Assembly: GCA_022838705.1 (NCBI GenBank)
Contig: JALHJZ010000001.1
Span: 1 to 64,000, forward strand
Length of the DNA: 64,000 nucleotides
DNA from: Candidatus Bipolaricaulota bacterium
GTDB lineage: Bacteria > Bipolaricaulota > Bipolaricaulia > Bipolaricaulales > Bipolaricaulaceae
Reading direction: 5' to 3'
Shown here one piece after another: positions 8,478-16,669 of the stretch (positions are counted from its first letter, which is position 1; each line of letters begins with the position of its first letter). A program made the position numbers and the translations under genes. Below the pieces are notes generated by a model, which saw only the letters and a program-made list of their open reading frames with translations, ran no database searches and was not told the DNA's origin.

Positions 8478-8506
8478 ACCTTAGCCCCCGGCGCCGCCAA
8501 CTGCAA
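8478..8506 (-). promoter_or_regulatory. Leaderless prfB promoter
   Basis: -35 TTGCAG (8506-8501), a 17-nt spacer and -10 TAAGGT (8483-8478) on the minus strand. The GTG start codon follows the -10 after only 6 nt, which puts the expected transcription start on the start codon itself. There is no Shine-Dalgarno sequence. Confidence 0.6.
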
Positions 8507-8513
8507 GCGGGGG

Positions 8514-8543
8514 CTGTGATCCATCGCGCGCAGAGCCGATAAT
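8514..8543 (+). promoter_or_regulatory. Leaderless rsmI promoter
   Basis: A -10 GATAAT (8538-8543) sits 6 nt before the rsmI ATG at 8550. A weak -35 CTGTGA (8514-8519) is 18 nt upstream. No ribosome-binding site is present, so the transcript would begin at or next to the ATG. Back to back with the prfB promoter. Confidence 0.5.
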
Positions 8544-8549
8544 CCGGGC

Positions 8550-9389
8550 ATGGCGGGGACGCTCTTCGTGTGCTCGACCCCGATTGGGAACCTCGCGGAC
8601 ATCACCCTCCGCGCGCTGCAGACCCTGCGCGAGGCTGACCTCATCGTCGGCGAGGACACACGGCGGACGCGGGCGCTCCTCTCCCATTACGGCATCCACA
8701 CCCCATTTGCCCCCAGCCTGTACCAGGGAGCAGAGGAGGAGCGGACCCACCAGGTGCTGGCCCTCCTCCAAGAGGGAAAGAGGGTGGCCCTCGTCTCGGA
8801 TGCGGGGACGCCGCTCCTCTCCGATCCCGGCTATCCGCTGGTGCGGGCGTGCGTAGCGGAGGGGATCCCCGTGGTGCCCGTTCCCGGGCCGAGCGCCCTC
8901 CTTGCCGCCCTCGTCGCGTCGGGGCTCCCGCTGGACCGGTTCCTCTTCCTCGGCCACCTCCCCCGTCAGCCCGGCCCCCGTCGGCGGGCCCTCGCGGCGG
9001 TGGGCACCGTGGACTGGACGGTCGTCTTCTACGAGTCCCCTCACCGGATCCGCGCCACGCTGGAGGAACTCGCCCAGGTGGCGGCCGCCCGGCCGGTGGT
9101 CGTCGCCCGCGAGCTGACGAAGGTCCACGAGGAGTTCGTGCGCGGAACCGCCGACGAGGTGCGGCGCAAGTTCGCAGAGCGGGCGGAGATCCGGGGGGAG
9201 ATCGTGGTCGTGGTCGGGCCTCCCGACGCGCCAGGATCGCCTCCGGTCCCCCGGGAGAGGACGCGCCAGGTGTACGAAGCCCTCCTCGCCTCCGGCCTCT
9301 CCCCCCAGGAAGCCCGCACGATCACGGCCGACCAATTGAACCTGACCCGGCGGGAGGTGTATCGCTCCGTCCATCGCCTCCCGGACTGA
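8550..9389 (+). CDS. rsmI: 16S rRNA (cytidine-1402-2'-O)-methyltransferase
   Basis: 279 aa, full length for the family. A tetrapyrrole-methylase-type (class III) SAM fold: TPIGNLADITLRAL near the start, GEDTRRTR, SDAGTPLLSDPG, then VPGPSALLAALVASGLP and YESPHRI are the signature RsmI blocks. It methylates the ribose of C1402 in the decoding centre of 16S rRNA, helping decoding accuracy. Together with the divergent prfB this is a small translation-fidelity locus. The C-terminal region ends in an HTH-like extension (SPQEARTITADQLNLTRREVY) typical of RsmI. Confidence 0.95.
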   Translation: MAGTLFVCSTPIGNLADITLRALQTLREADLIVGEDTRRTRALLSHYGIHTPFAPSLYQGAEEERTHQVLALLQEGKRVALVSDAGTPLLSDPGYPLVRACVAEGIPVVPVPGPSALLAALVASGLPLDRFLFLGHLPRQPGPRRRALAAVGTVDWTVVFYESPHRIRATLEELAQVAAARPVVVARELTKVHEEFVRGTADEVRRKFAERAEIRGEIVVVVGPPDAPGSPPVPRERTRQVYEALLASGLSPQEARTITADQLNLTRREVYRSVHRLPD

Positions 9390-9604
9390 GCTGCCCCGGG
9401 AAGTTGCCTCGGGGGACCGTCCCCGCGATTGCTCTTCCGCACGGGCTCCCGTAGGATCCAGTCGGGAGATGCACATGGGCACGGTTCGAGCTAGGTCGCT
9501 TGCAGGTCGGGGGATGCGATGATCGAGATCGGGAAGGGAACCATGGACGAGAGGCGCGCTTGGTCCCGCGCGCCCCGCCGTGGACCGGGTGCGGGGGGCC
9601 TCCC

Positions 9605-10693
9605 ATGACAGAGGGGTTCCCCCTCCTCGACCTCGCCGGTGATCCGTACGCGATCGGATACGGCCATGGCCGCGGGGCGAGATCCCTCATCGCGACCAAC
9701 CTCGCCCTCTACGTTCGCCGCTACCGGGACGAGATCGGCCTGGGGTGGGCGGAGGTCCTCCGCCGGGCTGGGGTGTGGTTCGCTCGCGTGGCAGAGCTGG
9801 ATCCCCCCTACGCGGCGATGATGGAGGGCGTGGCCGCGGGTTCCGGGTTCCCTCTCCCCGCGATCGCTGCCCTCAACGCCCGGTACGAGCTCTTCTACGG
9901 GGAGTTCGCCGCGACGGGGCTCGCCACGGCGTGCACCTCGTTCGCCCTCCTCCCCGCGCGCACGGGGGGGACGCTTCTGCTTGGGGAGAACTGGGACTGG
10001 TTCCCCGAGGTGGAGGGGCTATGGTTGCGGGTCGCCTGGGGCGACCTCACCGTGCTCGCGTTCACCGAGGCCGGAATCGTGGGGGGAAAGATCGGCCTCA
10101 ACTCGGCCGGGATCGGCCTTGCCGTGAATGGCCTCCTCTCGCACCGCGACCATTGGGATGGGGACGGGGTCCCGTTCCACGTCCGAACGTGGCGCATCCT
10201 CTCTTCCCCAGACCTCGCGCGGGCAAGCGCGGCGGTCGCGGACGGAGGGGCGCCGGGATCGGCGAACTTCCTCCTCGGGGACGCCACGACCGGGGAAGCC
10301 GTGTCGTTGGAACGAGCGCCGAACGGAACCGCCCGCGTGGAACCCACCGCCGGGATCCTCGTCCACGCCAACCACTTCCTTGCCAAGGAAACGCTGGACG
10401 TGCGGGAACCCCTGGCCGAGGAGCGCCGCTCGACCGACCTCCGCCAGAGACGGCTGACGGAGCTCCTCGTCGGCGCGGCGGGACGGGGCCCCATCTCGCT
10501 CGCGACCGTCCAGAATTCCCTGCGCGACCACGAAGGGCATCCCGACTCCGTGTGCCGGCATGAGAGCCCCCTCTTCCCCTTGGATCTGAACTACCGGACA
10601 TCGCTCTCCGCCGTCATGGACCTCGGCGCCGGCCTGATCCACTACACCGCGGGCCCCCCGTGCCAGAGCCCATACCGCACTCTCGGGGTCTAG
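9605..10693 (+). CDS. C45 family peptidase / acyl-CoA:6-APA acyltransferase-like hydrolase
   Basis: 362 aa from the ATG at 9605. An N-terminal helical region with GDPYAIGYGHGRGARSL, then the N-terminal-nucleophile domain beginning at the cysteine of ATACTSFAL. In this family autocleavage before that cysteine frees the nucleophile. GENWDWFPE and LNSAGIGLAVNGL are conserved blocks of the acyltransferase/amidase fold. The C-terminal part has SVCRHE and LDLNYRTSLSAVMDL, with a final HYTAGPPCQSPY. Substrate is unknown; relatives act on amide bonds of penicillins, peptides or acyl amino acids. No partner gene is adjacent. Its stop overlaps that of korB on the opposite strand in a shared CTAG. Confidence 0.85.
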   Translation: MTEGFPLLDLAGDPYAIGYGHGRGARSLIATNLALYVRRYRDEIGLGWAEVLRRAGVWFARVAELDPPYAAMMEGVAAGSGFPLPAIAALNARYELFYGEFAATGLATACTSFALLPARTGGTLLLGENWDWFPEVEGLWLRVAWGDLTVLAFTEAGIVGGKIGLNSAGIGLAVNGLLSHRDHWDGDGVPFHVRTWRILSSPDLARASAAVADGGAPGSANFLLGDATTGEAVSLERAPNGTARVEPTAGILVHANHFLAKETLDVREPLAEERRSTDLRQRRLTELLVGAAGRGPISLATVQNSLRDHEGHPDSVCRHESPLFPLDLNYRTSLSAVMDLGAGLIHYTAGPPCQSPYRTLGV

Positions 10694-11547
10694 GAGAACA
10701 ACGCCACCAGGCGCTGGATCTCCTCCGGCCGCGGGAGGGGACGCAGCCCGACCGGGCCGCCGGAGAGGACGGGGTGCTGTTCCTCGAACGTCGGTCGCTC
10801 CTCCTCGTACAGGACCCCGATCGGGATCCGCTCCCCACCGCGGAGGGCTACCGCCAGGGCCTTCATCCGATCCCGCTTGTCGTGGCCGCCTTCCTCCAGG
10901 TGGTCGAGCCGCTTTTGATACCACGCGAAGTTCTGGACCCTATTCCAGCTCGGACACGGGTGGAGGACGTTCACGAGGGAGAACCCCTTGTGCCGAATGG
11001 CCTCGGCGATGAGCTGCCCCGTCCGCTCCACCTCCCCGGAGAAGCTCTGGGCTACGAACGGGGCCCCGAGGGCCACGGCGAGGGCAAGCGGGTTCAATGG
11101 GGAAGAGAGGGAACCGAACGGCTGAGCGCGGGTCCTGTACCCCACTGGGGCCGTGGGGGAAGCCTGGCCCTTCGTGAGCCCGTAGACACGGTTGTCGTGG
11201 GCGATCACGGTGAGGTCCACGTTGCGGCGGATGTTGTGGAGGAGATGGTTCCCCCCTTCGCCGTACAGGTCACCATCCCCAGACTCGGCGATCACGGTGA
11301 GGTCGGGGCGGGCGAGCTTGAGCCCAGCCGCGGCGGCGATCGTCCGCCCGTGGAGGCCGTTGAACCCGTTCACGTTGAGGTAGTGTACGATCTTCGCTGC
11401 CTGGCCGATCCCGGTGACGAGGACGACCCGGTGCGGGGGGAGGCCCAGGGAAGAGAGGGCCTGGGCCAGCGCCTCCCGGATCTGAAAGTTCCCGCATCCC
11501 GGGCACCACGCGATCTCCACATCTGCAAGGTACTGCTCCGCGTTCAT
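10690..11547 (-). CDS. korB: 2-oxoacid:ferredoxin oxidoreductase, beta subunit
   Basis: 285 aa. The thiamine-diphosphate half of a ferredoxin-linked 2-oxoacid oxidoreductase. CPGCG near residue 15 and other cysteines bind a 4Fe-4S cluster. ESGDGDLYGEGGNHLL is the diphosphate-Mg site, and HDNRVYGLTKGQASPT is the typical family block. With KorA it decarboxylates a 2-oxoacid (2-oxoglutarate or a branched-chain or pyruvate-type acid) to the acyl-CoA and reduces ferredoxin. No gamma or delta ferredoxin subunit follows; the gamma domain is fused into KorA. The start overlaps the korA stop by 4 nt. Confidence 0.93.
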   Translation of the reverse strand: MNAEQYLADVEIAWCPGCGNFQIREALAQALSSLGLPPHRVVLVTGIGQAAKIVHYLNVNGFNGLHGRTIAAAAGLKLARPDLTVIAESGDGDLYGEGGNHLLHNIRRNVDLTVIAHDNRVYGLTKGQASPTAPVGYRTRAQPFGSLSSPLNPLALAVALGAPFVAQSFSGEVERTGQLIAEAIRHKGFSLVNVLHPCPSWNRVQNFAWYQKRLDHLEEGGHDKRDRMKALAVALRGGERIPIGVLYEEERPTFEEQHPVLSGGPVGLRPLPRPEEIQRLVALFS

Positions 11548-13211
11548 CCCCTCACCTCCTCGACGATCTCCTGAGCGGTGAAAGGCCGTCCGTCATAGCG
11601 AGGGACGAACCGGCGCGGCCGAAGGCCCGCCTCGGCAGCGATCAACTTCCCCATCTGTCCGGTGGCCGTCCCCTCCACGAGGACGACCTCGTCAGCCTCG
11701 TCCCACACCCGCTCGAGCTCCTCGGTCCGCAGGGGGCAGAGCTCGCGGAGGTGGAGGTGGGCGTACTCCTCCCCGAGGATCTCCACCGCTTCCCGGATCG
11801 CCCCATAGGTGGACCCCCACCCGAGGAGAACCCGCTTCCCACGGAACAGCCCCGCCGGGTAGATCTCAGGGGGCGAAACCTCTCCCCGGAGCCCGTCCCC
11901 CTTGCGCAGGCGCTTCTCCACCATCGCCTTCCTGATCGCGAGGTCCTCGGTGATCCGGCCGGAGGTGTCGTGCTCGTCGGAGTCCACGAGGACGAGCTTA
12001 TTGGACACTCCCGGGAGCGCTCGGGGCGAGACCCCGGTTGGGGTAAGGGCAAACCGGTCGTACTGTCCCATTCGCCCCAGTTCGTCCGCGGTGAAGACAT
12101 GGCTGCGCAGTGCGATCCTCGCTGGATCGAGGGCCGGGACGACCTGATACGAGTCCACAAGGAACTGATCGGTGAGGATGATCGCGGGGATCTGGTACTC
12201 CTCCGCGAGCTCGAACGCCCGCATCGTAAGGTAGAACGCGTCCTCCGGGCCCGTGGGGGCAGCGAGGTAGCGGGGGAACTCGCCGTGGCCCGCGTGGAGG
12301 GCGAACAGGAGGTTCTCCTGCCCGGTCCGGGTGGGGAGTCCCGTCGCCGGCCCGGGCCGCTGGCCGAGGTGGATCACAACCGGGGTCTCGATCATCCCCG
12401 CCAAGGACAGCCCCTCCACCATCAGCGCAAACCCTCCCCCCGAGGTGGTGACCATGGATCGGGCCCCCCCGTAGGAGGCCCCAAGCGCCATGTTGATCGC
12501 TGCGATCTCATCCTCGGCCTGCTCGACGACAATCCCGTACTCCGCCGCGTGACGGGCGAGGAATTCCATGACCGGCGTCCCGGGGGTCATGGGGTAGGAG
12601 GAGAGGAACCGACACCCCGCCGCGAGCGCCCCTGCTCCCACTGCCTGCCCGCCCGTGAGGAGCATCTTCTCCCCGCGTCCGAACTGGGGGGGAGGAAGAC
12701 GCCCAACCTCGCCCCAGACCTGTTCGTAGCCGAGGGCGAGCGCACGCAGGTTCGGCTCCGCCTTCTCCCCAAATGTGTCCCCGACCTCGTCGGCCACGAT
12801 GCCCGGATCGAGCCCAAGGAGCCGCACCCCTGCTCCAAGGAGGACCACCCCGGCCGCGATGGGGAGGCCAAGCTCCTCCCGGGCGAGCCGCACCGCGGGC
12901 ACGGATGTGACGGCATCGTCCTTCACCCCCTCGTCCGCGACCACGCGCCCCCCCGCGCGAAGGTGGGGCCGGTATAAGTTAAGCATCTCCTCGTTGAGGG
13001 CGAGGAGGAGGTCGGCGTCGCGCGCCGTGGCCGCAACCGGAATGTCCCCGATGCGGAGGGTGAACGCGTTCTCCCCACCCCGAATCCGGGAGTGGTAGGA
13101 GAGCTCCCCGTGGACGTACAGGCCACGGCGGAAGAGGCTCCGCGCGAGGATGTCGCCCAGGGTCTGCACGCCCTGCCCCGCCGCGCCGGCGATCCGCACA
13201 ACGAGGTCCAT
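11544..13211 (-). CDS. korA: 2-oxoacid:ferredoxin oxidoreductase, fused gamma-alpha subunit
   Basis: 555 aa. Residues 1-190 are the gamma domain (RIAGAAGQGVQTLGDILA and YHSRIRGGENAF). The remainder is the alpha or PorA-type pyrimidine-binding and transketolase-C region (SSYPMTPGTPVMEFLA, VEQAEDEIAAINMALGASY, TTSGGGFALMVEGLSLAGM). This gamma-alpha fusion is the KorA/IorA-like arrangement of archaea and many anaerobic bacteria. Substrate choice cannot be read from the sequence; 2-oxoglutarate or 2-oxoisovalerate are as likely as pyruvate. The ATG follows GGAGGGG by about 8 nt. Reduced ferredoxin made here could feed the hydrogenase at 35.6-42 kb. Confidence 0.92.
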   Translation of the reverse strand: MDLVVRIAGAAGQGVQTLGDILARSLFRRGLYVHGELSYHSRIRGGENAFTLRIGDIPVAATARDADLLLALNEEMLNLYRPHLRAGGRVVADEGVKDDAVTSVPAVRLAREELGLPIAAGVVLLGAGVRLLGLDPGIVADEVGDTFGEKAEPNLRALALGYEQVWGEVGRLPPPQFGRGEKMLLTGGQAVGAGALAAGCRFLSSYPMTPGTPVMEFLARHAAEYGIVVEQAEDEIAAINMALGASYGGARSMVTTSGGGFALMVEGLSLAGMIETPVVIHLGQRPGPATGLPTRTGQENLLFALHAGHGEFPRYLAAPTGPEDAFYLTMRAFELAEEYQIPAIILTDQFLVDSYQVVPALDPARIALRSHVFTADELGRMGQYDRFALTPTGVSPRALPGVSNKLVLVDSDEHDTSGRITEDLAIRKAMVEKRLRKGDGLRGEVSPPEIYPAGLFRGKRVLLGWGSTYGAIREAVEILGEEYAHLHLRELCPLRTEELERVWDEADEVVLVEGTATGQMGKLIAAEAGLRPRRFVPRYDGRPFTAQEIVEEVRG

Positions 13212-13324
13212 CGTTAGGCCCCCCTCCGCGCAGGGATCCGGACACTTGTCCTACCCCCTTGACAAGGGGCTACGGCTGTCGTACTTCTCTTTGTGCCGGG
13301 CAGAAGCCCGGTTTTCGGTTGCGT

Positions 13325-13723
13325 CTATTCGCGAAAAAGCCGTTTCCAAAAGGGCTTCTCGTCCTGCCGCCGTTCCACCGCCGTGACCTCACCCGCCGCC
13401 TCCGCCGCACCGACCGCCTCGTCCCATCTCCCCCGCGCGCGGGCCTTCCCCTCCCACAGGGAGGCAAAGCGGACCACCGCCGCACGGGCATCGTCCCGCG
13501 CCACGGCGGAACCGGCCTGGGCAAGCGACCGCAGCACCTCGTCGAGGGACGCGATCTCGGGGCGGATGTGGGCCTCCCCCCCCTCGCGCACGAGGACGTA
13601 CCGTGTCGCATCGGCGATCAATCCGAACGCGCTCGCGTCCACGGTGCCGAGGGGGAGGCCCTCCTCGACGAACTCGCGGTCCGCCTCGAGGTACTCCCGT
13701 TGCAGACGCTCCCGCCACCCCAT
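13325..13723 (-). CDS. Uncharacterised 132-aa soluble protein
   Basis: I do not recognise this family. The protein is mostly helical by composition: MGWRERLQREYLEADREFVEEG at the start (abbreviated), a middle with EIASLDEVLRSLAQAGSAVA, and a basic end (KPFWKRLFRE). There is no signal peptide, membrane segment or cysteine. The start ATG abuts the stop of the ferritin-like gene upstream (TAGATG), so the two are translationally coupled and probably act together. It could be an accessory or partner of that iron or oxidative-stress protein. Codon use is like the neighbours, supporting a real gene. Stem-loops at 13255-13269 and 13296-13311 lie between it and korA. Confidence 0.6.
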   Translation of the reverse strand: MGWRERLQREYLEADREFVEEGLPLGTVDASAFGLIADATRYVLVREGGEAHIRPEIASLDEVLRSLAQAGSAVARDDARAAVVRFASLWEGKARARGRWDEAVGAAEAAGEVTAVERRQDEKPFWKRLFRE

Positions 13724-14140
13724 CTAGCGGCCCTTGAACACCCGGAACGCGTTGTGGTGTTCCTCTTCGTCGGCGAGGATTCCCTCGAACAGCTTCTTCG
13801 TGGTGAAGTCCTCTTCCTTCATCGCGAGCTTGATGATGTCGCGGTAGAGGGCGATCGCCTCCTCCTCGGCCTTGATGTCGAGGTCGATCATCTGGGAGAG
13901 GGTTTTCCCGACCTCAATCGGCGCCGGTTCGGTCGTCGGCTCGCCTCCGAGGTAGTCCAGCCGCTCCGCGATCGTCTCGGCGTGCTTCATCTCCGTGATC
14001 GCGATCTTCTTCAGCCGGTCCGTGACCTCGAGCGACTCGATCCCCGTGGCCCGCACGTGCTGCCACATGTACTGGATCGAGACCTGGATCTCCCGGGAGA
14101 TCGCCATGTTCAGCATCTCCTTGAGCTTCTTCGATGCCAT
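13724..14140 (-). CDS. Ferritin-like / bacterioferritin-type diiron protein
   Basis: 138 aa four-helix bundle. Metal-binding carboxylates and histidines are in SREIQVSIQYMWQHV, EMKHAETIAERLDYLGG and GILADEEEHHNAFRVF, spaced as in bacterioferritin and related ferritin-like proteins. It probably oxidises and stores iron or removes peroxide in the cytosol of an anaerobe. The ATG at 14140 follows AAGGAGGG by a good distance; an in-frame extension to 14206 is not protein-like. It is slightly shorter than classical Bfr (about 155 aa), and I do not see the heme-ligand methionine clearly, so a heme-free relative is possible. Followed directly by the 132-aa gene. Confidence 0.85.
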   Translation of the reverse strand: MASKKLKEMLNMAISREIQVSIQYMWQHVRATGIESLEVTDRLKKIAITEMKHAETIAERLDYLGGEPTTEPAPIEVGKTLSQMIDLDIKAEEEAIALYRDIIKLAMKEEDFTTKKLFEGILADEEEHHNAFRVFKGR

Positions 14141-14260
14141 ACCGATCCCTCCTTTTCCGGCATGGTAACCGGCTCCGGGCGGGAGGGCTAATCGGCGTGG
14201 GCCCACTTTCTTCTCCCCGACCAGCAGGCGACTATCGCCGCTCCCCCGGGTGTGCCGGGG

Positions 14261-15466
14261 CTAAGCCAGCTCGACCAGGACCCTCAACCAGTTGAGGAGA
14301 AGGCGCGGCATGAGGAAGTTCTGGCGCACGTGCTCCCGGCCTTGGGAGCCGATCCGATGGCGAAGCTCGGGATCCTGCAGCAGTCGGGTCACCAGGCTCG
14401 CCGCCCCCTCGTAGTCCCCGGGCTCGACGAGGTACCCGGTCTGATCGTGGATGACCTGTTGGGGGATCCCCCCCACGTTGGTCGCCACGACCGGGGTCTC
14501 CTTCCACAGTGCCTCGGACACGGTGAGGCCGAACCCCTCACGGCGGGACAGCTGCATCACCACCGCCGCCGACTGTTGAAGGGCGTTCACGAGGAGGGCA
14601 TCGGTCTGGGTGATGAGGTACACGTCCCCCATCTCCTGCACCTGCTCCTGCACTTGAGAGAAGATCTGCGGCCCCTCGGGATCATCAGTGGCCATGCTCC
14701 CGATCAGCACCAGTCGACAATCCACTTCAGCCTTGACCAGGCGGAACACCTCCAGCACCCCCAGGGGGTCCTTCCACTTGTCGAACCGGGAGACCTGGAC
14801 GAGGATGGGTTTATCGAGGGGAATCTCGTACTGGTCGAGCTTCTCCGCCAGTTCGTCTGCCGTCAACTCCCGGTTGAGCTCGGACAGGGGATCGATGGCC
14901 GGGGCGATGATGTGGGTGTCCACGGGCAGATCGGGCTTGCGGAACGCCTCCGACGAGACGACCACCCCGTCGTAACGGAGGATGAACGGTTTGAGTGCCT
15001 CCCATACCGGATCGTGAGGCGTGGAGATGTCGATGTGGCACCGCCACACCCAGGGGTTCACCCGCTGTTGGTAACGGATCATGGGGAGAGGTTGAGGGTC
15101 GTGGACGATGATGATGTCATGGTCCGCAAGAGGGCTGTACCGAGCGAAGGCCTCGTTCACCTGCAGGTAGTCGGCCACCTCGCGGTCGGTCAACTCGACG
15201 GGCTCCCCCTGGAGAGCGTTGTGAAGTTTCTTCGTAACCTGAAACAGGGAAGGGTCCCCATACAGCAGGCTCCAGTCGGCGTTGATCCCGACGTCGTTCA
15301 TCAGTGGGATGAGCGAGTGGAGCATCCCCGCCACTCCTCCCCCGTGGAACGTGGAGTTCACGTGGAGGAGCCGCAATCCGTACAGCGGGCGCGCCGCCTG
15401 GAACACGGCTGCCACCATCTCTTCCCCGACGTAGGGTACGTACCGCTCGATGCCCAATGCTTCCAT
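14261..15466 (-). CDS. treT: Trehalose synthase TreT-like glycosyltransferase (GT4)
   Basis: 401 aa, retaining GT-B glycosyltransferase. The first half has LLHVNSTFHGGGVAGMLHSL (acceptor side). The second has QVSRFDKWKDPLGVLEVF, and QLSRREGFGLTVSEALWKETPVVAT with the E-x7-E nucleotide-sugar motif. TreT joins NDP-glucose and glucose into trehalose, or runs in reverse to split imported trehalose. Being the last gene of a sugar ABC operon matches the Thermococcus/Pyrococcus trehalose-maltose locus, and the close similarity of the acceptor region to TreT supports that over a sucrose or glycogen enzyme. A short CCCCGG/CCGGGG stem (14244-14260) directly follows the stop but has no T-run. Confidence 0.85.
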   Translation of the reverse strand: MEALGIERYVPYVGEEMVAAVFQAARPLYGLRLLHVNSTFHGGGVAGMLHSLIPLMNDVGINADWSLLYGDPSLFQVTKKLHNALQGEPVELTDREVADYLQVNEAFARYSPLADHDIIIVHDPQPLPMIRYQQRVNPWVWRCHIDISTPHDPVWEALKPFILRYDGVVVSSEAFRKPDLPVDTHIIAPAIDPLSELNRELTADELAEKLDQYEIPLDKPILVQVSRFDKWKDPLGVLEVFRLVKAEVDCRLVLIGSMATDDPEGPQIFSQVQEQVQEMGDVYLITQTDALLVNALQQSAAVVMQLSRREGFGLTVSEALWKETPVVATNVGGIPQQVIHDQTGYLVEPGDYEGAASLVTRLLQDPELRHRIGSQGREHVRQNFLMPRLLLNWLRVLVELA

Positions 15467-15469
15467 GGA

Positions 15470-16669
15470 CTAGGGGGTGGCCCCCCGTTCACCTCCGGAT
15501 AGTAAACGATGGAATCCCTCGGGGACCACGGCCGACCACAGCTGAAGGTCACACCCTTCGCCCGGGATCTCGCCTGGTCCACGGAGGCCCTTCTCCTCGT
15601 CCCAGTAGAATAGCTCAACGAACCCAAGATCGGCAAGCGCGTAGAGCACCCGCTCGGCGGTGGCGAGGACGTCGGGGAGGCGGTGGACGATCGCCCCGCG
15701 GGCGATGAACCATTGTTCAAACGGCCAAATCGCGCCCTGGTGGTACCCAGTGGAGGAGTAATCCGGTTGACTCGGGGCGTAGGTACGGAACCCGTAGGGG
15801 GTGGCCAGCTCACCCGCCCGGCCGAGGATCCGCTCCCGCTTCTCTGGGGGCACGTCCTCCGGCTTGAGGTAGGCGAGTAAGTGCAGCCCGTCCGAGCTCA
15901 CCCCCGGGATGAGGCGTCTTCCATCGTGGGCCAGGGCAGGGTAGGCGGTGGCCTCGTCCCATAGCTTTCGCCAGATCGCTCCCGCTGTAGCCCAGGCCTG
16001 CCGAGCGAGCGCAGTGGGGGAGAACCCGAGGTCGAGGGGCTCGGTCAGCGCGGCCAGCGCGCGGAGGGCGGCGACCGTCTGGGCCTGGACCAGGGTGTAG
16101 GTCACCGGGAACCGAAGCTCTCGCTGCCCGGGGAGGAATGAGTCCTTCCAGTACGTACTAGAGAGGAGGTACCGCTCCGCCTCCGCATGGCGGGGGTCCT
16201 CCCAAACCAGGTCGTCTTCGAGGTGGCGGAGCACGTACTCCCCCGCCGCCTGCAGTGCATCTCGGATCGCAGTCAAGCTCACCCCCTCACCGGTACGCAA
16301 GCACTGCGCCGCCCCGATAAGGAACAGTTGGCTTGTCTCGCAAGCGTTGTACCGGGTGGAGAGGCCTTCGTGCTCATGAGGACTGAACTCGTGGATCACC
16401 CGGCCTGGCTCCTCTCCGGTCCGCGGGTCCCGCTGGCAGCCGATGGTCCTGGCACAAAACCGTACTGTTTCCCGGATGAGCGACCCATCGCCAGCGATGA
16501 GCCCCGCCGTGAGGAGGTCACGGGGGAAGATCCCGAACCGAACCCTGTTCCCCATCATCCCGGCGTTGGCGAGCCTGAACCGTTCCCCGTCCACCGTGAC
16601 CTCAGTCCGCAGGCGCGGGAGGGCTCTCCCCCCCTCTTCCCTCAGCTGGACCCACTGGGGCATCGTCAC
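15470..16669 (-). CDS. (alpha/alpha)6-barrel glycoside hydrolase, amylo-1,6-glucosidase/GH15-like
   Basis: 399 aa. The pattern GNRVRFGIFPRDLLTAGL, RYNACETSQLFLIGAAQCL, WKDSFLPGQ and SSTGYHQGAIWPFEQWFIA is that of the alpha/alpha toroid found in glycogen-debranching, trehalase and glucoamylase families. No signal peptide, so it acts inside the cell on imported sugar. Sitting between the permeases and treT it is the likely hydrolase of the transported oligosaccharide. Exact specificity (trehalose, maltose, kojibiose or a glucosylglycerate) is not readable. Overlaps the upstream permease by 4 nt, and treT starts 3 nt after its stop. Confidence 0.75.
   Translation of the reverse strand: MTMPQWVQLREEGGRALPRLRTEVTVDGERFRLANAGMMGNRVRFGIFPRDLLTAGLIAGDGSLIRETVRFCARTIGCQRDPRTGEEPGRVIHEFSPHEHEGLSTRYNACETSQLFLIGAAQCLRTGEGVSLTAIRDALQAAGEYVLRHLEDDLVWEDPRHAEAERYLLSSTYWKDSFLPGQRELRFPVTYTLVQAQTVAALRALAALTEPLDLGFSPTALARQAWATAGAIWRKLWDEATAYPALAHDGRRLIPGVSSDGLHLLAYLKPEDVPPEKRERILGRAGELATPYGFRTYAPSQPDYSSTGYHQGAIWPFEQWFIARGAIVHRLPDVLATAERVLYALADLGFVELFYWDEEKGLRGPGEIPGEGCDLQLWSAVVPEGFHRLLSGGERGATP

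Noticed and set aside
13255..13311. Two stem-loops (CCCCTTGACAAGGGG and CCGGGC/GCCCGG followed by TTTT on the + strand)
   Set aside because: The T-run faces the + strand, but no + strand gene ends here; they may be incidental or part of the korA leader.
14244..14260. Terminator after treT
   Set aside because: Short CCCCGG/CCGGGG stem with no following T-run; not strong enough to call.
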